Positions 1 through 8,658 are shown, counted from the first letter of the stretch. The stretch is 64,000 bases of DNA from Algibacter amylolyticus (GCF_014202225.1 NZ_JACHGE010000004.1:186001-250000); one strand, 5' to 3'. Program-made: numbers and translations. Notes: a model not told the origin generated them from the sequence alone.

Positions 1-420
1 AAATTTAGACCCAAATGCCACATTTTTAAAATTGGTTTCTCTATCGTACGGATTCGTGTTATGCGCCATTCCTTGCCCAATACGAAACATTACATTCCGT
101 TTAAAAAAGTAAAAGTTGTAATGTGCATAAAGCGAATAATTATTCCCTAAAACAGGGTTCTTCATGTCTTGGTAAGCAAAAGACACACCATAATCTGGAT
201 AATTAAAACGCTGTTCCCAATCTTTAAAACCGTACGTTTTTTTATTCCAACTTAAAATAACACCATCGGGATGTCCCGTAATTAAATGAAGAATTTCGTT
301 GTTGTGCAGTGCAATATTTCCTCGAAAATAATTCACATCCACATACGACGTGTTTGTTTTGTCCTGAGCAAAAACAATAACACTAATAAAACTTAAAACA
401 CAACTAAAAAATAATTTCAT
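1..420 (-). CDS. Acyloxyacyl hydrolase-like outer-membrane protein, N-terminal part (runs off the window)
   Basis: An open frame starts at the ATG at 418-420 and continues without a stop to base 1, giving 140 residues of a protein cut by the window edge. Residues 1-19 look like a signal peptide ending in VFAQD. The rest has alternating aromatic and polar residues typical of a small outer-membrane barrel, with stretches such as ITGHPDGVILSWNKKTYG, NYPDYGVSFAYQDM and RIGQGMAHNTNPYD. I associate these from memory with the flavobacterial acyloxyacyl hydrolase (PagL-like, lipid A 3-O-deacylase) family. The catalytic His/Ser region would lie beyond the edge, so activity cannot be judged. It lies 24 bases after the metF stop, on the same strand. 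Confidence 0.65.
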   Translation of the reverse strand, partial: MKLFFSCVLSFISVIVFAQDKTNTSYVDVNYFRGNIALHNNEILHLITGHPDGVILSWNKKTYGFKDWEQRFNYPDYGVSFAYQDMKNPVLGNNYSLYAHYNFYFFKRNVMFRIGQGMAHNTNPYDRETNFKNVAFGSKF

Positions 421-444
421 ATTGGAGGTCTAGTAAAGCAATAA

Positions 445-1401
445 TTAAAATAATGCTTGAGCAATGGCTTTTACGTTATCACTTTTACCCATAGAGTAGT
501 AATGTAAAACAGGAACACCCGCTTCACGCAACTCTTTAGATTGCTGAATAGCAAACTCCACACCTACCTGTCTTACTGCTTGGTTGTCCTTACAACCCTC
601 AACCGCATCAATTAAATCTTGAGGCAAATCAATTTTAAAAACCTGCGGCAAAATTTGTAAATGGCGTTTTACAGCAATAGGTTTTATGCCCGGAATAATA
701 GGCACATTAATACCCATTTCTCTTGCCTTATCAACAAACTCAAAATACTTGTTATTATCAAAAAACATTTGCGTAACCACGTAATCTGCACCAGCATCAA
801 CCTTAGCCTTTAAACGTCTTAAGTCTGTAACTAACGATGGCGCTTCCATGTGCTTTTCTGGGTAGCCAGCAACACCAATACAAAAATCAGAATTATGCTC
901 TACAACAACATCATCATGCAAATATTGTCCTCTATTTAAAGTCGCAATTTGCTCTACCAACTCGCTAGCATAGGCATTTCCACCTTTAACCGGTTTAAAA
1001 TAAGGCTCGTCTTTCATGGAATCTCCTCGAAGCGCCATAACATTATCTAAACCTAAATAATGACAATCTACCAACACATATTCCGTTTCCTCTTTGGTAA
1101 AACCACCACACAATAAATGCGGAATCGCATCCACCTTATACTTATGCATAATAGACGCACAAATACCTACTGTTCCTGGTCGCATTCGCGTAATACGCTT
1201 ATCTAAAAGTCCGTTACCTTTATCAATATACACATATTCCTCTCTAGAGGTCGTTACATCAATAAATGGCGGTTTAAACTCCATTAAAGGGTCTATATTA
1301 TTGTATAAATCCTGAATGTTTTTTCCTTTTTTTGGCGGTATCACTTCAAAAGAAAACAAAGTTTTACCGTTAGCGTTTTTTATATGGTCTGTTACTTTCA
1401 T
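445..1401 (-). CDS. metF: Methylenetetrahydrofolate reductase
   Basis: At 318 residues this is normal for bacterial MetF. It reduces 5,10-methylene-THF to 5-methyl-THF with NAD(P)H and FAD in the cytosol, supplying the methyl group used by MetH. The N-terminal SFEVIPPKKGK (residues 17-27) is the MetF signature. VMALRGDSMKDEP (about 120) and YVVTQMFFDN (about 210) are the conserved barrel strands that line the FAD/folate site. It is the last gene of the methionine run begun by the SAM riboswitch near 6.4 kb. A short hairpin (1408-1425) lies just ahead of the ATG. Confidence 0.95.
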   Translation of the reverse strand: MKVTDHIKNANGKTLFSFEVIPPKKGKNIQDLYNNIDPLMEFKPPFIDVTTSREEYVYIDKGNGLLDKRITRMRPGTVGICASIMHKYKVDAIPHLLCGGFTKEETEYVLVDCHYLGLDNVMALRGDSMKDEPYFKPVKGGNAYASELVEQIATLNRGQYLHDDVVVEHNSDFCIGVAGYPEKHMEAPSLVTDLRRLKAKVDAGADYVVTQMFFDNNKYFEFVDKAREMGINVPIIPGIKPIAVKRHLQILPQVFKIDLPQDLIDAVEGCKDNQAVRQVGVEFAIQQSKELREAGVPVLHYYSMGKSDNVKAIAQALF

Positions 1402-1407
1402 TACTAT

Positions 1408-1425
1408 TTCCTGCGAAAGCAGGAA
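1408..1425. repeat. Short palindromic repeat, family A (TTCCTGC-N4-GCAGGAA)
   Basis: A perfect 7-base inverted repeat around GAAA, seven bases before the metF start codon. Relatives sit at 5333-5352, 28169-28188, 32962-32981 and 32991-33008. The stem is conserved and the loop varies, which suggests a dispersed flavobacterial palindrome. In mRNA it would form a hairpin close to the metF start. Confidence 0.7.
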
Positions 1426-1503
1426 TCTATTTATTGTTAATATTCTATTTTCTTAGCCACGAATTTACAAACGAATTCTTAAAGCTACTTTTTTATTTTT
1501 TTG

Positions 1504-1591
1504 GGCGTTACCACAAGGGTCGGGCTTTACCTTGCAAGTCCTCGCACCTCCTACGTCGGGCTGTGGGCTTTACACTGCAATCCCTAACGCA
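1504..1591 (-). repeat. Dispersed repeat family C, copy 1
   Basis: Read on the minus strand, it begins TGCGTTAGGGATTG and ends GGTAACGCC, so the outer six bases GCGTTA and TAACGC are complementary. Inside are two AAAGCCC blocks (CCCACAGCCCGACG and AAAGCCCGACCC). It lies between metF and the small gene at 1594, three bases from that gene's stop. Other copies: 8659, 19764, 25196, 30452, 41623 and 47953. Confidence 0.85.
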
Positions 1592-1593
1592 GG

Positions 1594-1827
1594 CTAACCT
1601 AACATTTTTGTTACCTCATCAAAGCTTTCTTTATACTCCCAATAAATCCATCTACCATCGGTATAATCTGTTAAAATATAGGTTTCGCTAACAGATTTTA
1701 TTCTAGACACAGCCACAAGTTTCTTCGAAAATGTATCCGAATTTACATGCAGCAAAACTTCTTTATTCTTATTGTCATATCCATGAGATATCACATAGCT
1801 TCCTAAAGTTAATTCTATAAATTTCAT
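1594..1827 (-). CDS. Small hypothetical protein (77 aa)
   Basis: The protein begins MKFIELTLGSYVISHGYDN and ends VTKMLG. I do not recognise a family. It looks like a compact soluble beta-rich protein with no signal peptide, membrane segment or cysteine. The frame is open upstream to 1893, but that extension is encoded by a palindromic repeat (1845-1934) and is probably not translated, so I use the ATG at 1825-1827, after an A/T-rich leader. It lies between metH and metF in the same direction and may share their transcript. Real-gene status is likely from its length-independent coding look, but there is no homology support here. Confidence 0.55.
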   Translation of the reverse strand: MKFIELTLGSYVISHGYDNKNKEVLLHVNSDTFSKKLVAVSRIKSVSETYILTDYTDGRWIYWEYKESFDEVTKMLG

Positions 1828-1844
1828 AATTATTCTTCTTTTAA

Positions 1845-1934
1845 AAGCCTCCCCTAACCCCTCCGAAGGAGGGGAACACTTACTCTTGCACAACAGTAAG
1901 AGTTCCTCCCCATGGGGAGGTTAGGTGGGGCTTC
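1845..1934. repeat. Composite inverted repeat, family E (three nested hairpins)
   Basis: The outer arms AAGCCTCCCCTAACC and GGTTAGGTGGGGCTT are complementary apart from one or two bases. Between them are a CCCCTCC-GA-AGGAGGGG hairpin, a CTTACT/AGTAAG hairpin and a CCTCCCC-AT-GGGGAGG hairpin. It falls between metH and the small hypothetical. A related half element is at 23425-23490. Confidence 0.75.
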
Positions 1935-1937
1935 TAA

Positions 1938-4640
1938 TTATTCTTCGGCTAATGTTGGGTGCAACCACTTTCTTGCCTTCTCCTTTGTTATTCCTTTTCG
2001 CGTAGCATAATCTGTTACTTGGTCGTCGGTAATTTTACCTAAACCAAAATACTTAGCCTCAGGATTACCAAAATAATACCCCGAAACTGCTGCGGCAGGC
2101 CACATGGCTAAACTCTCGGTTAATTTTACACCTATTAGTTTTTCTACTTCTAGCAATTCCCAAATGGTTTCCTTTTCTAAATGGTCTGGACACGCCGGAT
2201 ATCCTGGTGCTGGACGAATACCTTTATAACTTTCTTTAATTAAATCGGTATTCGTTAAATCTTCATCTGCAGCATAACCCCAATGTTTGATTCTTACTTG
2301 CTTATGTAAATATTCAGCAAAAGCCTCTGCAAATCTATCGGCAATGGCTTGCACCATTATCGCGTTATAATCATCTTCTTTTGCTTTATAACTTTCTGCT
2401 AATTCTTGGGCTCCAAAAATACCAACACAAAATGCGCCTATATAATCGGTTTTACCCGTTTCTTTTGGTGCAATAAAATCTGATAAAGCATGATTAGGAA
2501 TCCCTTCACGCTTTTTTAATTGCTGACGCAAAGTCCTAAAAATAAATGGCTCTTGGCCTTTTTTAGTTACCGAAATATCATCTTCATTTATAGAGTTTGC
2601 TTCAAACAATCCAAAAACAGCTTTAGGTTTTAAAGATTGTTTTGCTATAATATCTTTAATTAATTCTTGAGCCTCTTTATACATGATCGTGGCTTGTTCG
2701 CCCACGACTTCATCAGTTAATATATCTGGAAATTTACCATGTAAATCCCAACTTCTAAAAAACGGACTCCAGTCAATAAAAGGTTCTAATTCTTTTAAGC
2801 TTAATTGCTTTAAAATCTGCACACCTAATTCCTTAGGCTTTACAATTTCAGAAGTTTCCCAATCTATTTTATATTTTCTTTTTCTTGCCTCTGCTATTGA
2901 TATATATGATTTCTCTTTGCCGCGTTTTAAAAACTTGGTTCTAAATTCATCATAATCAGCTTTCATTTTAGCAACATACGCATGCGATGTTTTCTTGTTT
3001 AACAAATCGCCTACAACGGTTACTGCTCTCGATGCATCATTTACATGTACAACCGCGTTATTATACTGAGTATCAATTTTAACTGCTGTATGCGCTTTTG
3101 AAGTTGTTGCACCACCAATAAGTAACGGTAATTCAAAATTTTGACGTTGCATTTCTTTAGCTAAATACACCATTTCATCTAACGATGGCGTAATTAAACC
3201 AGATAAACCAATAGCATCTACACGTTCACTAATAGCCATTTCAATAATTTTTTCGGGTGGTACCATAACCCCTAAATCCACAATTTCGTAATTATTACAA
3301 GCTAAAACAACGCTCACAATATTTTTACCAATATCGTGTACATCGCCCTTAACGGTTGCCATTAATATTTTACCAACAGGCTCTTGTTTTTCGGTTTTTG
3401 CTGCTTCAATAAACGGGTTTAAATAGCCTACTGCTTTTTTCATTACACGAGCAGATTTTACAACCTGGGGTAAAAACATTTTTCCGGCACCAAACAAATC
3501 GCCGACTACATTCATACCAATCATTAAATGCCCTTCAATAACATCGATTGGGGTTACTGCTTCTTGTCTAGCTTGCTCAATATCTTCAATAATAAAAGCA
3601 TCAATACCTTTTACTAAGGCATGAGTAATGCGTTCTTGCAATGGATTTTCACGCCATGATAAATCTGCACCAGCTTCCTTTTTAGATCCTTTTACGGTTT
3701 CAGCAAAATCAAGTAAACGCTCTGTAGCATCGTCTCTTCTATCTAAAATTACATCTTCAATATGCTCTAATAAATCCTTTGGAATATCATCATAAACCTC
3801 TAATAAAGCAGGATTTACAATACCCATGTTCATACCCGCTTGAATAGCATAGTATAAAAACACTGAATGCATCGCTTCGCGCACACCGTTATTCCCTCTA
3901 AATGAAAACGACACGTTACTTACACCTCCACTAACCGAAACATTTTCTAGATTTTGACGCACCCAACGGGTAGCTTCAATAAAATCGATAGCATTTCTGC
4001 GGTGCTCATCCATTCCTGTTGCTACAGGAAAAATATTTAAATCGAATATGATATCTTCAGAAGGAAAACCAACTTTATTTACCAACACATCATACGATCG
4101 TTGTGCAATTTCTATTCGTCTATCATAATTATCAGCTTGTCCAACTTCATCAAAAGCCATGACAATTACTGCAGCTCCGTAACGCTTAATTTGTTTAGCC
4201 TCGTAAATAAATTTTTCTTCGCCCTCTTTAAGTGAAATCGAATTAACAACACATTTACCTTGTACAACCTTAAGGCCTGCTTCGATAATTTCCCATTTGG
4301 AACTATCAATCATAATAGGCACACGACAAATATCTGGTTCGGCAGCAATTAAATTTAAAAAACGAATCATGGATTCTTTTCCATCAATTAATCCATCGTC
4401 AAAATTAATATCAATTATCTGTGCACCACCATCTACTTGATGACGTGCAATATCCAAAGCTTCATCAAATTTTTCTTCTTTAATTAAGCGAAGAAATTTT
4501 CTAGACCCTGCAACATTAGTACGTTCACCTACATTTATAAAATTGCTGTTTTCGTTTAAAACCAAGGGTTCTAAACCAGACAATTTCATGTATTTACTTT
4601 GGTGTACTGTTACTCGTTTTTGGTTATTAGGCTCACTCAT
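1938..4640 (-). CDS. metH: Methionine synthase, pterin/B12/activation part (split MetH)
   Basis: This 900-residue protein is the C-terminal three quarters of cobalamin-dependent methionine synthase. The methyl-THF (pterin) barrel begins with FINVGERTN (residues 34-42). The B12-binding domain carries the lower-ligand motif DVHDIG (433-438, ligand His435). The reactivation domain has the AdoMet-binding motif RPAPGYP (809-815). The homocysteine and zinc domain is missing here and is encoded separately at 5326-6342, so the two products presumably assemble into one enzyme. Two small genes separate the halves. The four-helix-bundle gene ends three bases before this start, so it is almost certainly co-transcribed and under the upstream SAM riboswitch. 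Confidence 0.95.
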   Translation of the reverse strand: MSEPNNQKRVTVHQSKYMKLSGLEPLVLNENSNFINVGERTNVAGSRKFLRLIKEEKFDEALDIARHQVDGGAQIIDINFDDGLIDGKESMIRFLNLIAAEPDICRVPIMIDSSKWEIIEAGLKVVQGKCVVNSISLKEGEEKFIYEAKQIKRYGAAVIVMAFDEVGQADNYDRRIEIAQRSYDVLVNKVGFPSEDIIFDLNIFPVATGMDEHRRNAIDFIEATRWVRQNLENVSVSGGVSNVSFSFRGNNGVREAMHSVFLYYAIQAGMNMGIVNPALLEVYDDIPKDLLEHIEDVILDRRDDATERLLDFAETVKGSKKEAGADLSWRENPLQERITHALVKGIDAFIIEDIEQARQEAVTPIDVIEGHLMIGMNVVGDLFGAGKMFLPQVVKSARVMKKAVGYLNPFIEAAKTEKQEPVGKILMATVKGDVHDIGKNIVSVVLACNNYEIVDLGVMVPPEKIIEMAISERVDAIGLSGLITPSLDEMVYLAKEMQRQNFELPLLIGGATTSKAHTAVKIDTQYNNAVVHVNDASRAVTVVGDLLNKKTSHAYVAKMKADYDEFRTKFLKRGKEKSYISIAEARKRKYKIDWETSEIVKPKELGVQILKQLSLKELEPFIDWSPFFRSWDLHGKFPDILTDEVVGEQATIMYKEAQELIKDIIAKQSLKPKAVFGLFEANSINEDDISVTKKGQEPFIFRTLRQQLKKREGIPNHALSDFIAPKETGKTDYIGAFCVGIFGAQELAESYKAKEDDYNAIMVQAIADRFAEAFAEYLHKQVRIKHWGYAADEDLTNTDLIKESYKGIRPAPGYPACPDHLEKETIWELLEVEKLIGVKLTESLAMWPAAAVSGYYFGNPEAKYFGLGKITDDQVTDYATRKGITKEKARKWLHPTLAEE

Positions 4641-4642
4641 AC

Positions 4643-4999
4643 TTATAATTTCTTGTAATAATTGATAAATCCGTTAAGCAACTTTTTACAAGTTTCTATT
4701 TGAGATAATATATTATTTAACTTTTCTTCTGAAACAAACTTCAAATCGTTTGAAAGATATAACTGAGTTTCTAATTCATATAAAGAACCTCTAGAGATAT
4801 ACAAAAAACGAATAATATCCTTGGGTGTTTGTCTTCCGCAACCCTCTGCTATATTAGATGGAACTGAAACCGAACACCTTCTAATTTGGTTTGTAATACC
4901 ATACACCTCTTCTTTTGGGAAATCATTAGTTATTAGATAGACTTGACTAACTAGCTTTCTAGCTTCAATCCAAACATCAAGTTCTATATATGATTTCAT
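4643..4999 (-). CDS. Four-helix-bundle protein (S23 / 23S rRNA intervening-sequence family)
   Basis: 118 residues, with the family hallmark [12 protein letters not shown] (about residues 49-60), a start like [14 protein letters not shown] and a run of amphipathic helices. Members occur widely in Bacteroidota, and some are encoded inside 23S rRNA intervening sequences. They form homopentamers of unknown role. Here it lies inside the split metH transcription unit, two bases before the second metH gene and not in rRNA. It has no visible link to methionine synthesis. This could be an inserted passenger gene, or translational coupling may matter for metH. Confidence 0.85.
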   Translation of the reverse strand: MKSYIELDVWIEARKLVSQVYLITNDFPKEEVYGITNQIRRCSVSVPSNIAEGCGRQTPKDIIRFLYISRGSLYELETQLYLSNDLKFVSEEKLNNILSQIETCKKLLNGFINYYKKL

Positions 5000-5003
5000 T
5001 TTT

Positions 5004-5038
5004 TAACAATTAACTATTAACGAACTACCAATAACTAA
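5004..5038. repeat. AT-rich intergenic repeat, family F (ACTATTAAC..CCAATAACTA)
   Basis: A low-complexity TAAC/TAAT stretch. Similar text recurs at 14613-14642, 14713-14744 and 15662-15693, always in short gaps between co-directional genes. It touches the stop codon of the ABM gene. Its function is unknown. Confidence 0.4.
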
Positions 5039-5316
5039 ACATAATGTTCTACTGTTGGAAACGGTTCGTAAAAATGATGTAATAATGCTTTCCATTGTTG
5101 GTAGGCATCGGATGTTCTAAACCCGATTTCATGATCTTCAAGTGTTTCCCAGTTTACTAATAATATATATTTATCGTCCTGCTCGATACATTTTTTTAAT
5201 TGGTGCGAGATATAGCCTTTCATTGAAGAAATTATTTTTTCAGCCTCTTGAAAACTAGTTTCAAATTCTGCCGAAAGTCCTTTCTTTATATGTAATGTGG
5301 CTACCTCTAGAATCAT
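5035..5316 (-). CDS. Antibiotic biosynthesis monooxygenase (ABM) family protein
   Basis: A 93-residue single ABM (dimeric alpha/beta barrel) domain, recognised from EVATLHIKKGLSAEFETSF at the N-terminus, the central QLKKCIEQDDKYILLVNWETLEDHE strand region (residues about 40-65) and the C-terminal FYEPFPTVEHY. Related proteins are heme- or quinone-active monooxygenases or small-molecule binders, and the substrate cannot be read from the sequence. It starts ten bases after the first metH gene's stop, so it belongs to the same operon. Its position between the two MetH halves is unusual, and no methionine role is established. Confidence 0.8.
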   Translation of the reverse strand: MILEVATLHIKKGLSAEFETSFQEAEKIISSMKGYISHQLKKCIEQDDKYILLVNWETLEDHEIGFRTSDAYQQWKALLHHFYEPFPTVEHYV

Positions 5317-5325
5317 AACTCCTAT

Positions 5326-6342
5326 TTATAAGATTCCTGCCTCCGCAGGAATTACAAATTCGCGTGGTTTATATTTGGCGGCAATATTAGCTATAACACC
5401 AATATGCTCTGGCGATGTACCGCAACAACCCCCTATAATATTAATTAAATTCTTTTTTAAATACTCTTCAATTTGCTCTCCCATTTCTTCTGGAGTTTCA
5501 TCGTACTCTCCAAAAGCATTTGGCAATCCTGCATTTGGATGCGCCGAAATAGCAAAATCGGTTTTATTGGCGATAGCTTCCAAATGGGGTTGTAATAAAT
5601 TGGCACCTAAGGCACAGTTAAAACCAACCGACAATAACGGAATATGCGACACAGAAATTAAAAAGGCTTCGGCTGTTTGTCCAGACAAGGTTCTTCCTGA
5701 TGCATCGGTAATTGTTCCGCTTAACATAGTTGGAATGTCTATACCGCGTTCGTCCTTAACTTCTTCAATAGCAAACAATGCTGCTTTGGCGTTAAGCGTA
5801 TCGAAAACCGTTTCAACCAATAACAAATCAACACCACCATCAACTAAAGCTTCTATTTGTTGCTTGTATGCAATTCTTAACTCATCGAAAGTTACTGCTC
5901 TATAACCTGGATCGTTTACATCTGGCGACATACTTGCTGTACGGTTTGTTGGGCCTATTGAACCTGCAACAAAACGTGGTTTATGAGGCTCTTTAGCTGT
6001 AAACTCATCGGCAACTTCTTTGGCTATTTTAGCCGACTGAAAATTTAACTCGTATACCAAATCTTCCATTTGGTAATCTGCCATAGCTATGGTAGTTCCA
6101 GAAAACGTATTGGTTTCTACAATATCTGCCCCAACCTCAAAATATTTTCCATGAATGGTTTTAATAGCTTCGGGCTGTGTAATAGACAACAAATCGTTAT
6201 TACCTTGCAATGGTGTTGGGTAATCTTTAAAACGCTCGCCTCTAAAATCTTCTTCGGTGAATTTATACGCTTGTAGCATGGTACCCATGGCGCCATCTAA
6301 AACTAAAATTCGTTCTTTTAATGCTTGTTGTATATTCGACAT
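5326..6342 (-). CDS. metH: Methionine synthase, homocysteine-binding part (split MetH)
   Basis: 338 residues forming the homocysteine S-methyltransferase barrel. ILVLDGAMGTMLQ (residues 12-24) is the start motif. The zinc ligands appear as Cys243 in VGFNCALGAN and Cys306/Cys307 in IIGGCCGT. It binds and activates homocysteine for methylation by the cobalamin part at 1938-4640. The last residues, FVIPAEAGIL, are encoded by a palindromic repeat (5333-5352), so the natural end has been overrun by the repeat. It is the first gene after the SAM riboswitch at 6393-6498 and begins the methionine operon. Confidence 0.94.
   Translation of the reverse strand: MSNIQQALKERILVLDGAMGTMLQAYKFTEEDFRGERFKDYPTPLQGNNDLLSITQPEAIKTIHGKYFEVGADIVETNTFSGTTIAMADYQMEDLVYELNFQSAKIAKEVADEFTAKEPHKPRFVAGSIGPTNRTASMSPDVNDPGYRAVTFDELRIAYKQQIEALVDGGVDLLLVETVFDTLNAKAALFAIEEVKDERGIDIPTMLSGTITDASGRTLSGQTAEAFLISVSHIPLLSVGFNCALGANLLQPHLEAIANKTDFAISAHPNAGLPNAFGEYDETPEEMGEQIEEYLKKNLINIIGGCCGTSPEHIGVIANIAAKYKPREFVIPAEAGIL
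5333..5352. repeat. Family A palindrome inside the end of metH
   Basis: ATTCCTGC-CTCC-GCAGGAAT, a perfect 8-base inverted repeat. It encodes residues within the PAEAG tail of the homocysteine part of MetH and would form a hairpin at the gene end. Confidence 0.75.
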
Positions 6343-6392
6343 TTGATATGTATTATCTGCATGTCATCAAGAAAAGTGAAGGATTACTTTTC

Positions 6393-6498
6393 GTTATCTT
6401 TCCAATACGTTTGTATTAGTAGAATTTAGCACCTTCTTTAAAAGATAAAGGGTTGCCAAGGCCTCAACGGGTCTAATCCCTCTACCTTTCTTGATAAC
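6393..6498 (-). promoter_or_regulatory. SAM-I (S-box) riboswitch upstream of metH
   Basis: Read on the minus strand the element has the S-box order. The P1 5' strand is GTTATCAAGAAAGG (6485-6498), followed by GAGGGATTAGACCC, GGCAACCC, then AAGGTGCTAAATTCTAC, and the P1 3' strand GAAAGATAAC (6393-6402). The core segments GAGGGA..GACCC..GCAACC..GGTGCTAA.TCC match the SAM-I consensus. It lies about 50 bases ahead of the metH homocysteine gene, so it should lower expression of the metH-metF run when SAM is plentiful. No terminator with a U-tract follows it. A second hairpin (6371-6392) and an anti-P1 sequence (6363-6376) are described in the findings. Confidence 0.93.
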
Positions 6499-6523
6499 AC
6501 TAGTACGTTAATGAACTCGCGTA

Positions 6524-6531
6524 CAAAAGTA
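6524..6531 (-). promoter_or_regulatory. Candidate -7 promoter box for the metH operon
   Basis: TACTTTTG matches the Bacteroidota -7 consensus TAnnTTTG and stands 26 bases ahead of riboswitch P1, a sensible distance for a start site near 6516. No clear TTG -33 element is visible at the expected spacing. Confidence 0.45.
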
Positions 6532-6905
6532 CTAACTATATTTTTGTTTTCCTTATCCTGTGCGGTCTTTTTTCGAACTTATAGGTTTAATTAAGAAATA
6601 TAATTTCACTATTCGTTCTATATAATTCTTTCCAAATTCAGGATTCATTTCAATCCTTCAAAAAAAAAAATCTTTTCTATTCATTTTGCCTTGATGCAAA
6701 ACGAACCAAAAAATTAAAACGATTTAAGGAAATTACTAAAGCACCATTCGCTGATTACTTTATATTTTTAGTTTTAAAAAACAGTTGCACTTTCAATCAT
6801 AAATCCTGAATCCAACTAACATCACGACTCATTATTTCTAAAATCGCTGATTCCGACGCTGTCGGAACTCCAAGCACGATTAAAGTTTTTAAGTACTAAA
6901 ACAAC
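6532..6905. other. Intergenic region between the metH promoter and cysM
   Basis: About 370 bases with no credible gene. It contains an A11 homopolymer (near 6661), a segment reading CCTTGATGCAAAACGAACC (6702-6720) that I recognise from memory as a recurrent flavobacterial intergenic sequence, and a small inverted repeat TTCCGACGCTGTCGGAA (6851-6867). The last could act as a weak terminator for cysM. The remainder looks like decayed repeat DNA. Confidence 0.4.
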
Positions 6906-7796
6906 CTATTCAAATAAGCTTGAAGACAAGTATCTATCTCCACGGTCGCAAATTATGGCTACAATAACACCTTCCTCTATTTGTTCAGCTATGGTTAAAG
7001 CACAAAACACAGAGCCACCACTACTCATACCTGCAAAAACACCTTCTTCTTTGGCTAAGTTAATGGTTGTTTGTTTGGCATCGTTTTCCGATACATCTAC
7101 CACAATATCTACGTTTTTAGGATCGAAAAATTTTGGCACATACTCTGGCGACCATTTTCTAATACCCGGTATTCTGGCACCATCGGCTGGTTGCGCACCA
7201 ACAATAGTTATGTCTTTATTTTTTTCTTTTAAATAGGTTGAAACTCCTGTTATGGTTCCTGTGGTTCCCATAGCAGATACAAAGTGCGTTACCTGTCCTG
7301 CTGTAGCTTCCCAAATTTCTGGACCCGTAGTTTTATAATGTGCCTTCCAATTATCTGGATTCTCAAACTGATTTAATAAAGTATACCCCTTTTCATCGCG
7401 AAGCTTAAATGCTAAATCTCGCGATCCTTCAATACCAACATCAGACGGTGTTAAAATAACCTCGGCACCGTAAGCACGCATGGTTTTAACACGTTCTTCG
7501 GTAGAGTTTTCAGGCATTATTAATACCATTTTTAAACCTAAAAGCTTAGCAATAAAAGCTAAAGCAATTCCAGTATTTCCACTTGTTGCTTCAACTAAAG
7601 TACCACCTTTTTTAATATCGCCTCGTTTTAAAGCTTCATTAATCATATTAAAAGCAGGTCGGTCTTTAACGCTTCCTCCTGGATTATTACCTTCTAGTTT
7701 TAAAAACAATCGCACACCTTTTTTCGAAATAAGGTGTGTTGCCTCCACTAATGGCGTATTGCCAATTTGACCAATAATACTATTCTTGAATTCCAT
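6906..7796 (-). CDS. cysM: Cysteine synthase (O-acetylserine sulfhydrylase, CysM type)
   Basis: 296 residues, the usual length for this fold-type II PLP enzyme. It condenses O-acetylserine with sulfide (or thiosulfate for the B type) to form cysteine. The PLP lysine is Lys44 in GGSVKDRPAFN, the substrate loop is TSGNTG (71-76), and the phosphate-binding loop is MGTTGTITG (about 175-183). RKWSPEYVPKFFD is closer to CysM than CysK. It overlaps the upstream cysE by 17 bases (7780-7796), so the two are translationally linked and should act as a pair. It is the last gene of the sulfur run. Confidence 0.92.
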   Translation of the reverse strand: MEFKNSIIGQIGNTPLVEATHLISKKGVRLFLKLEGNNPGGSVKDRPAFNMINEALKRGDIKKGGTLVEATSGNTGIALAFIAKLLGLKMVLIMPENSTEERVKTMRAYGAEVILTPSDVGIEGSRDLAFKLRDEKGYTLLNQFENPDNWKAHYKTTGPEIWEATAGQVTHFVSAMGTTGTITGVSTYLKEKNKDITIVGAQPADGARIPGIRKWSPEYVPKFFDPKNVDIVVDVSENDAKQTTINLAKEEGVFAGMSSGGSVFCALTIAEQIEEGVIVAIICDRGDRYLSSSLFE

Positions 7797-8523
7797 TCTT
7801 TCTAGGTCTTATTTTTATTTCTGTTTGATACGTAACTAACGAGTTTTCTGGCACCGATTCTGTAATCCAAACGTTAGCTCCAATAATACTATTTGCTCCA
7901 ATAGTAATATCGCCTCCTAAAATAGTGGCATTTGCATAAATGCACACATTATCATCGATTGTTGGGTGACGTTTTGTGGAAGCTAAACTCTTAGAAACCG
8001 AAATACCACCTAAAGTTACCCCTTGATATATTTTAACGTGCTTCCCTATAATAGAGGTTTCGCCAATAACAATTCCGGTACCATGATCGATATAAAACGA
8101 ATCGCCAATGGTTGCCCCAGGATGAATATCTACACCGGTAATGCCATGAATATACTCGCTCATCATTCTAGGAAGTATGTGCACGCCTAACTTATAAAGC
8201 GCATGACTTAGCCTATAAATTGAAATGGCATAAAAACCAGGATACGCCAAGTATATTTCGGTTAAAGAATGGGATGCAGGATCATTACTCTCAAAAGCAA
8301 TAGCATCTAAATCTAATTTTTTTCTTATTTCTGGTAATTGGGTTTTAAAGGTTTCCCAAATTTCTTTACCGTTCTCAATTTCTAATTTAGACACAATTTC
8401 AACAAACGTGTTTTCTAAATAATCGCCATGAGCTTCTTCTTGCTCACAATCAAATAAAGAGTAAAACAATCTTTTCGTGAATGTTTTTGCAGTGTCTTTA
8501 AGGCAAACGTTGTAGCTTTTCAT
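7780..8523 (-). CDS. cysE: Serine O-acetyltransferase
   Basis: 247 residues. The N-terminal helical region is followed by a left-handed beta-helix of hexapeptide repeats, with VDIHPGATIGDSFYIDHGTG (about 134-153), VVIGETSIIGKHVKIYQGVTLGG and ILGGDITIGANSIIGANVWI. The catalytic His is in IDHGTG. It transfers acetyl from acetyl-CoA to serine, giving the substrate of the overlapping cysM product. The fold and N-terminus resemble the EpsC-like serine acetyltransferase group common in Bacteroidota. The C-terminal peptide that docks into cysteine synthase in other bacteria cannot be judged. Confidence 0.92.
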   Translation of the reverse strand: MKSYNVCLKDTAKTFTKRLFYSLFDCEQEEAHGDYLENTFVEIVSKLEIENGKEIWETFKTQLPEIRKKLDLDAIAFESNDPASHSLTEIYLAYPGFYAISIYRLSHALYKLGVHILPRMMSEYIHGITGVDIHPGATIGDSFYIDHGTGIVIGETSIIGKHVKIYQGVTLGGISVSKSLASTKRHPTIDDNVCIYANATILGGDITIGANSIIGANVWITESVPENSLVTYQTEIKIRPRKNGIQE

Positions 8524-8611
8524 TTTAAATAATTTGCTGTGGTAAGGGCTTTAAATTTCAGTTAATAAAAGTAAAACTTATACTTGTAAATCCCTCCTAT
8601 TTTAAAAACTA

Positions 8612-8644
8612 AATCCTGCAAAGGTTTTAAAGCCTTGCAGGATT
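8612..8644. repeat. Palindromic repeat family B (AATCCTGCAA..TTGCAGGATT)
   Basis: Ten-base perfect arms around a loop containing GGTTTTAAAGCC, upstream of cysE. Relatives at 19907-19937, 23498-23530, 33098-33126 and 36985-37011 share the CTGCAAGGTTTT/AAAACCTTGCAGG core. Confidence 0.75.
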
Positions 8645-8658
8645 ATCATTTTATTTTT

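Noticed and set aside
1434-1691. 85-codon plus-strand frame
   Set aside because: It runs through family C copy 1 and antisense to the small hypothetical gene; no coding features.
1827-1893. Longer start (at 1893) for the small hypothetical gene
   Set aside because: The extra residues are translated from one arm of the family E inverted repeat (1845-1934), so the ATG at 1825-1827 is preferred.
5297-5905. Plus-strand open frame of 202 codons inside metH
   Set aside because: It is antisense to the metH homocysteine gene, has no family features, and is a shadow of its codon bias.
1938-6342. metH broken by a frameshift
   Set aside because: The two parts end and begin at domain boundaries, each with its own start codon, and two complete genes lie between them. 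This is a stable split, not a sequencing error.
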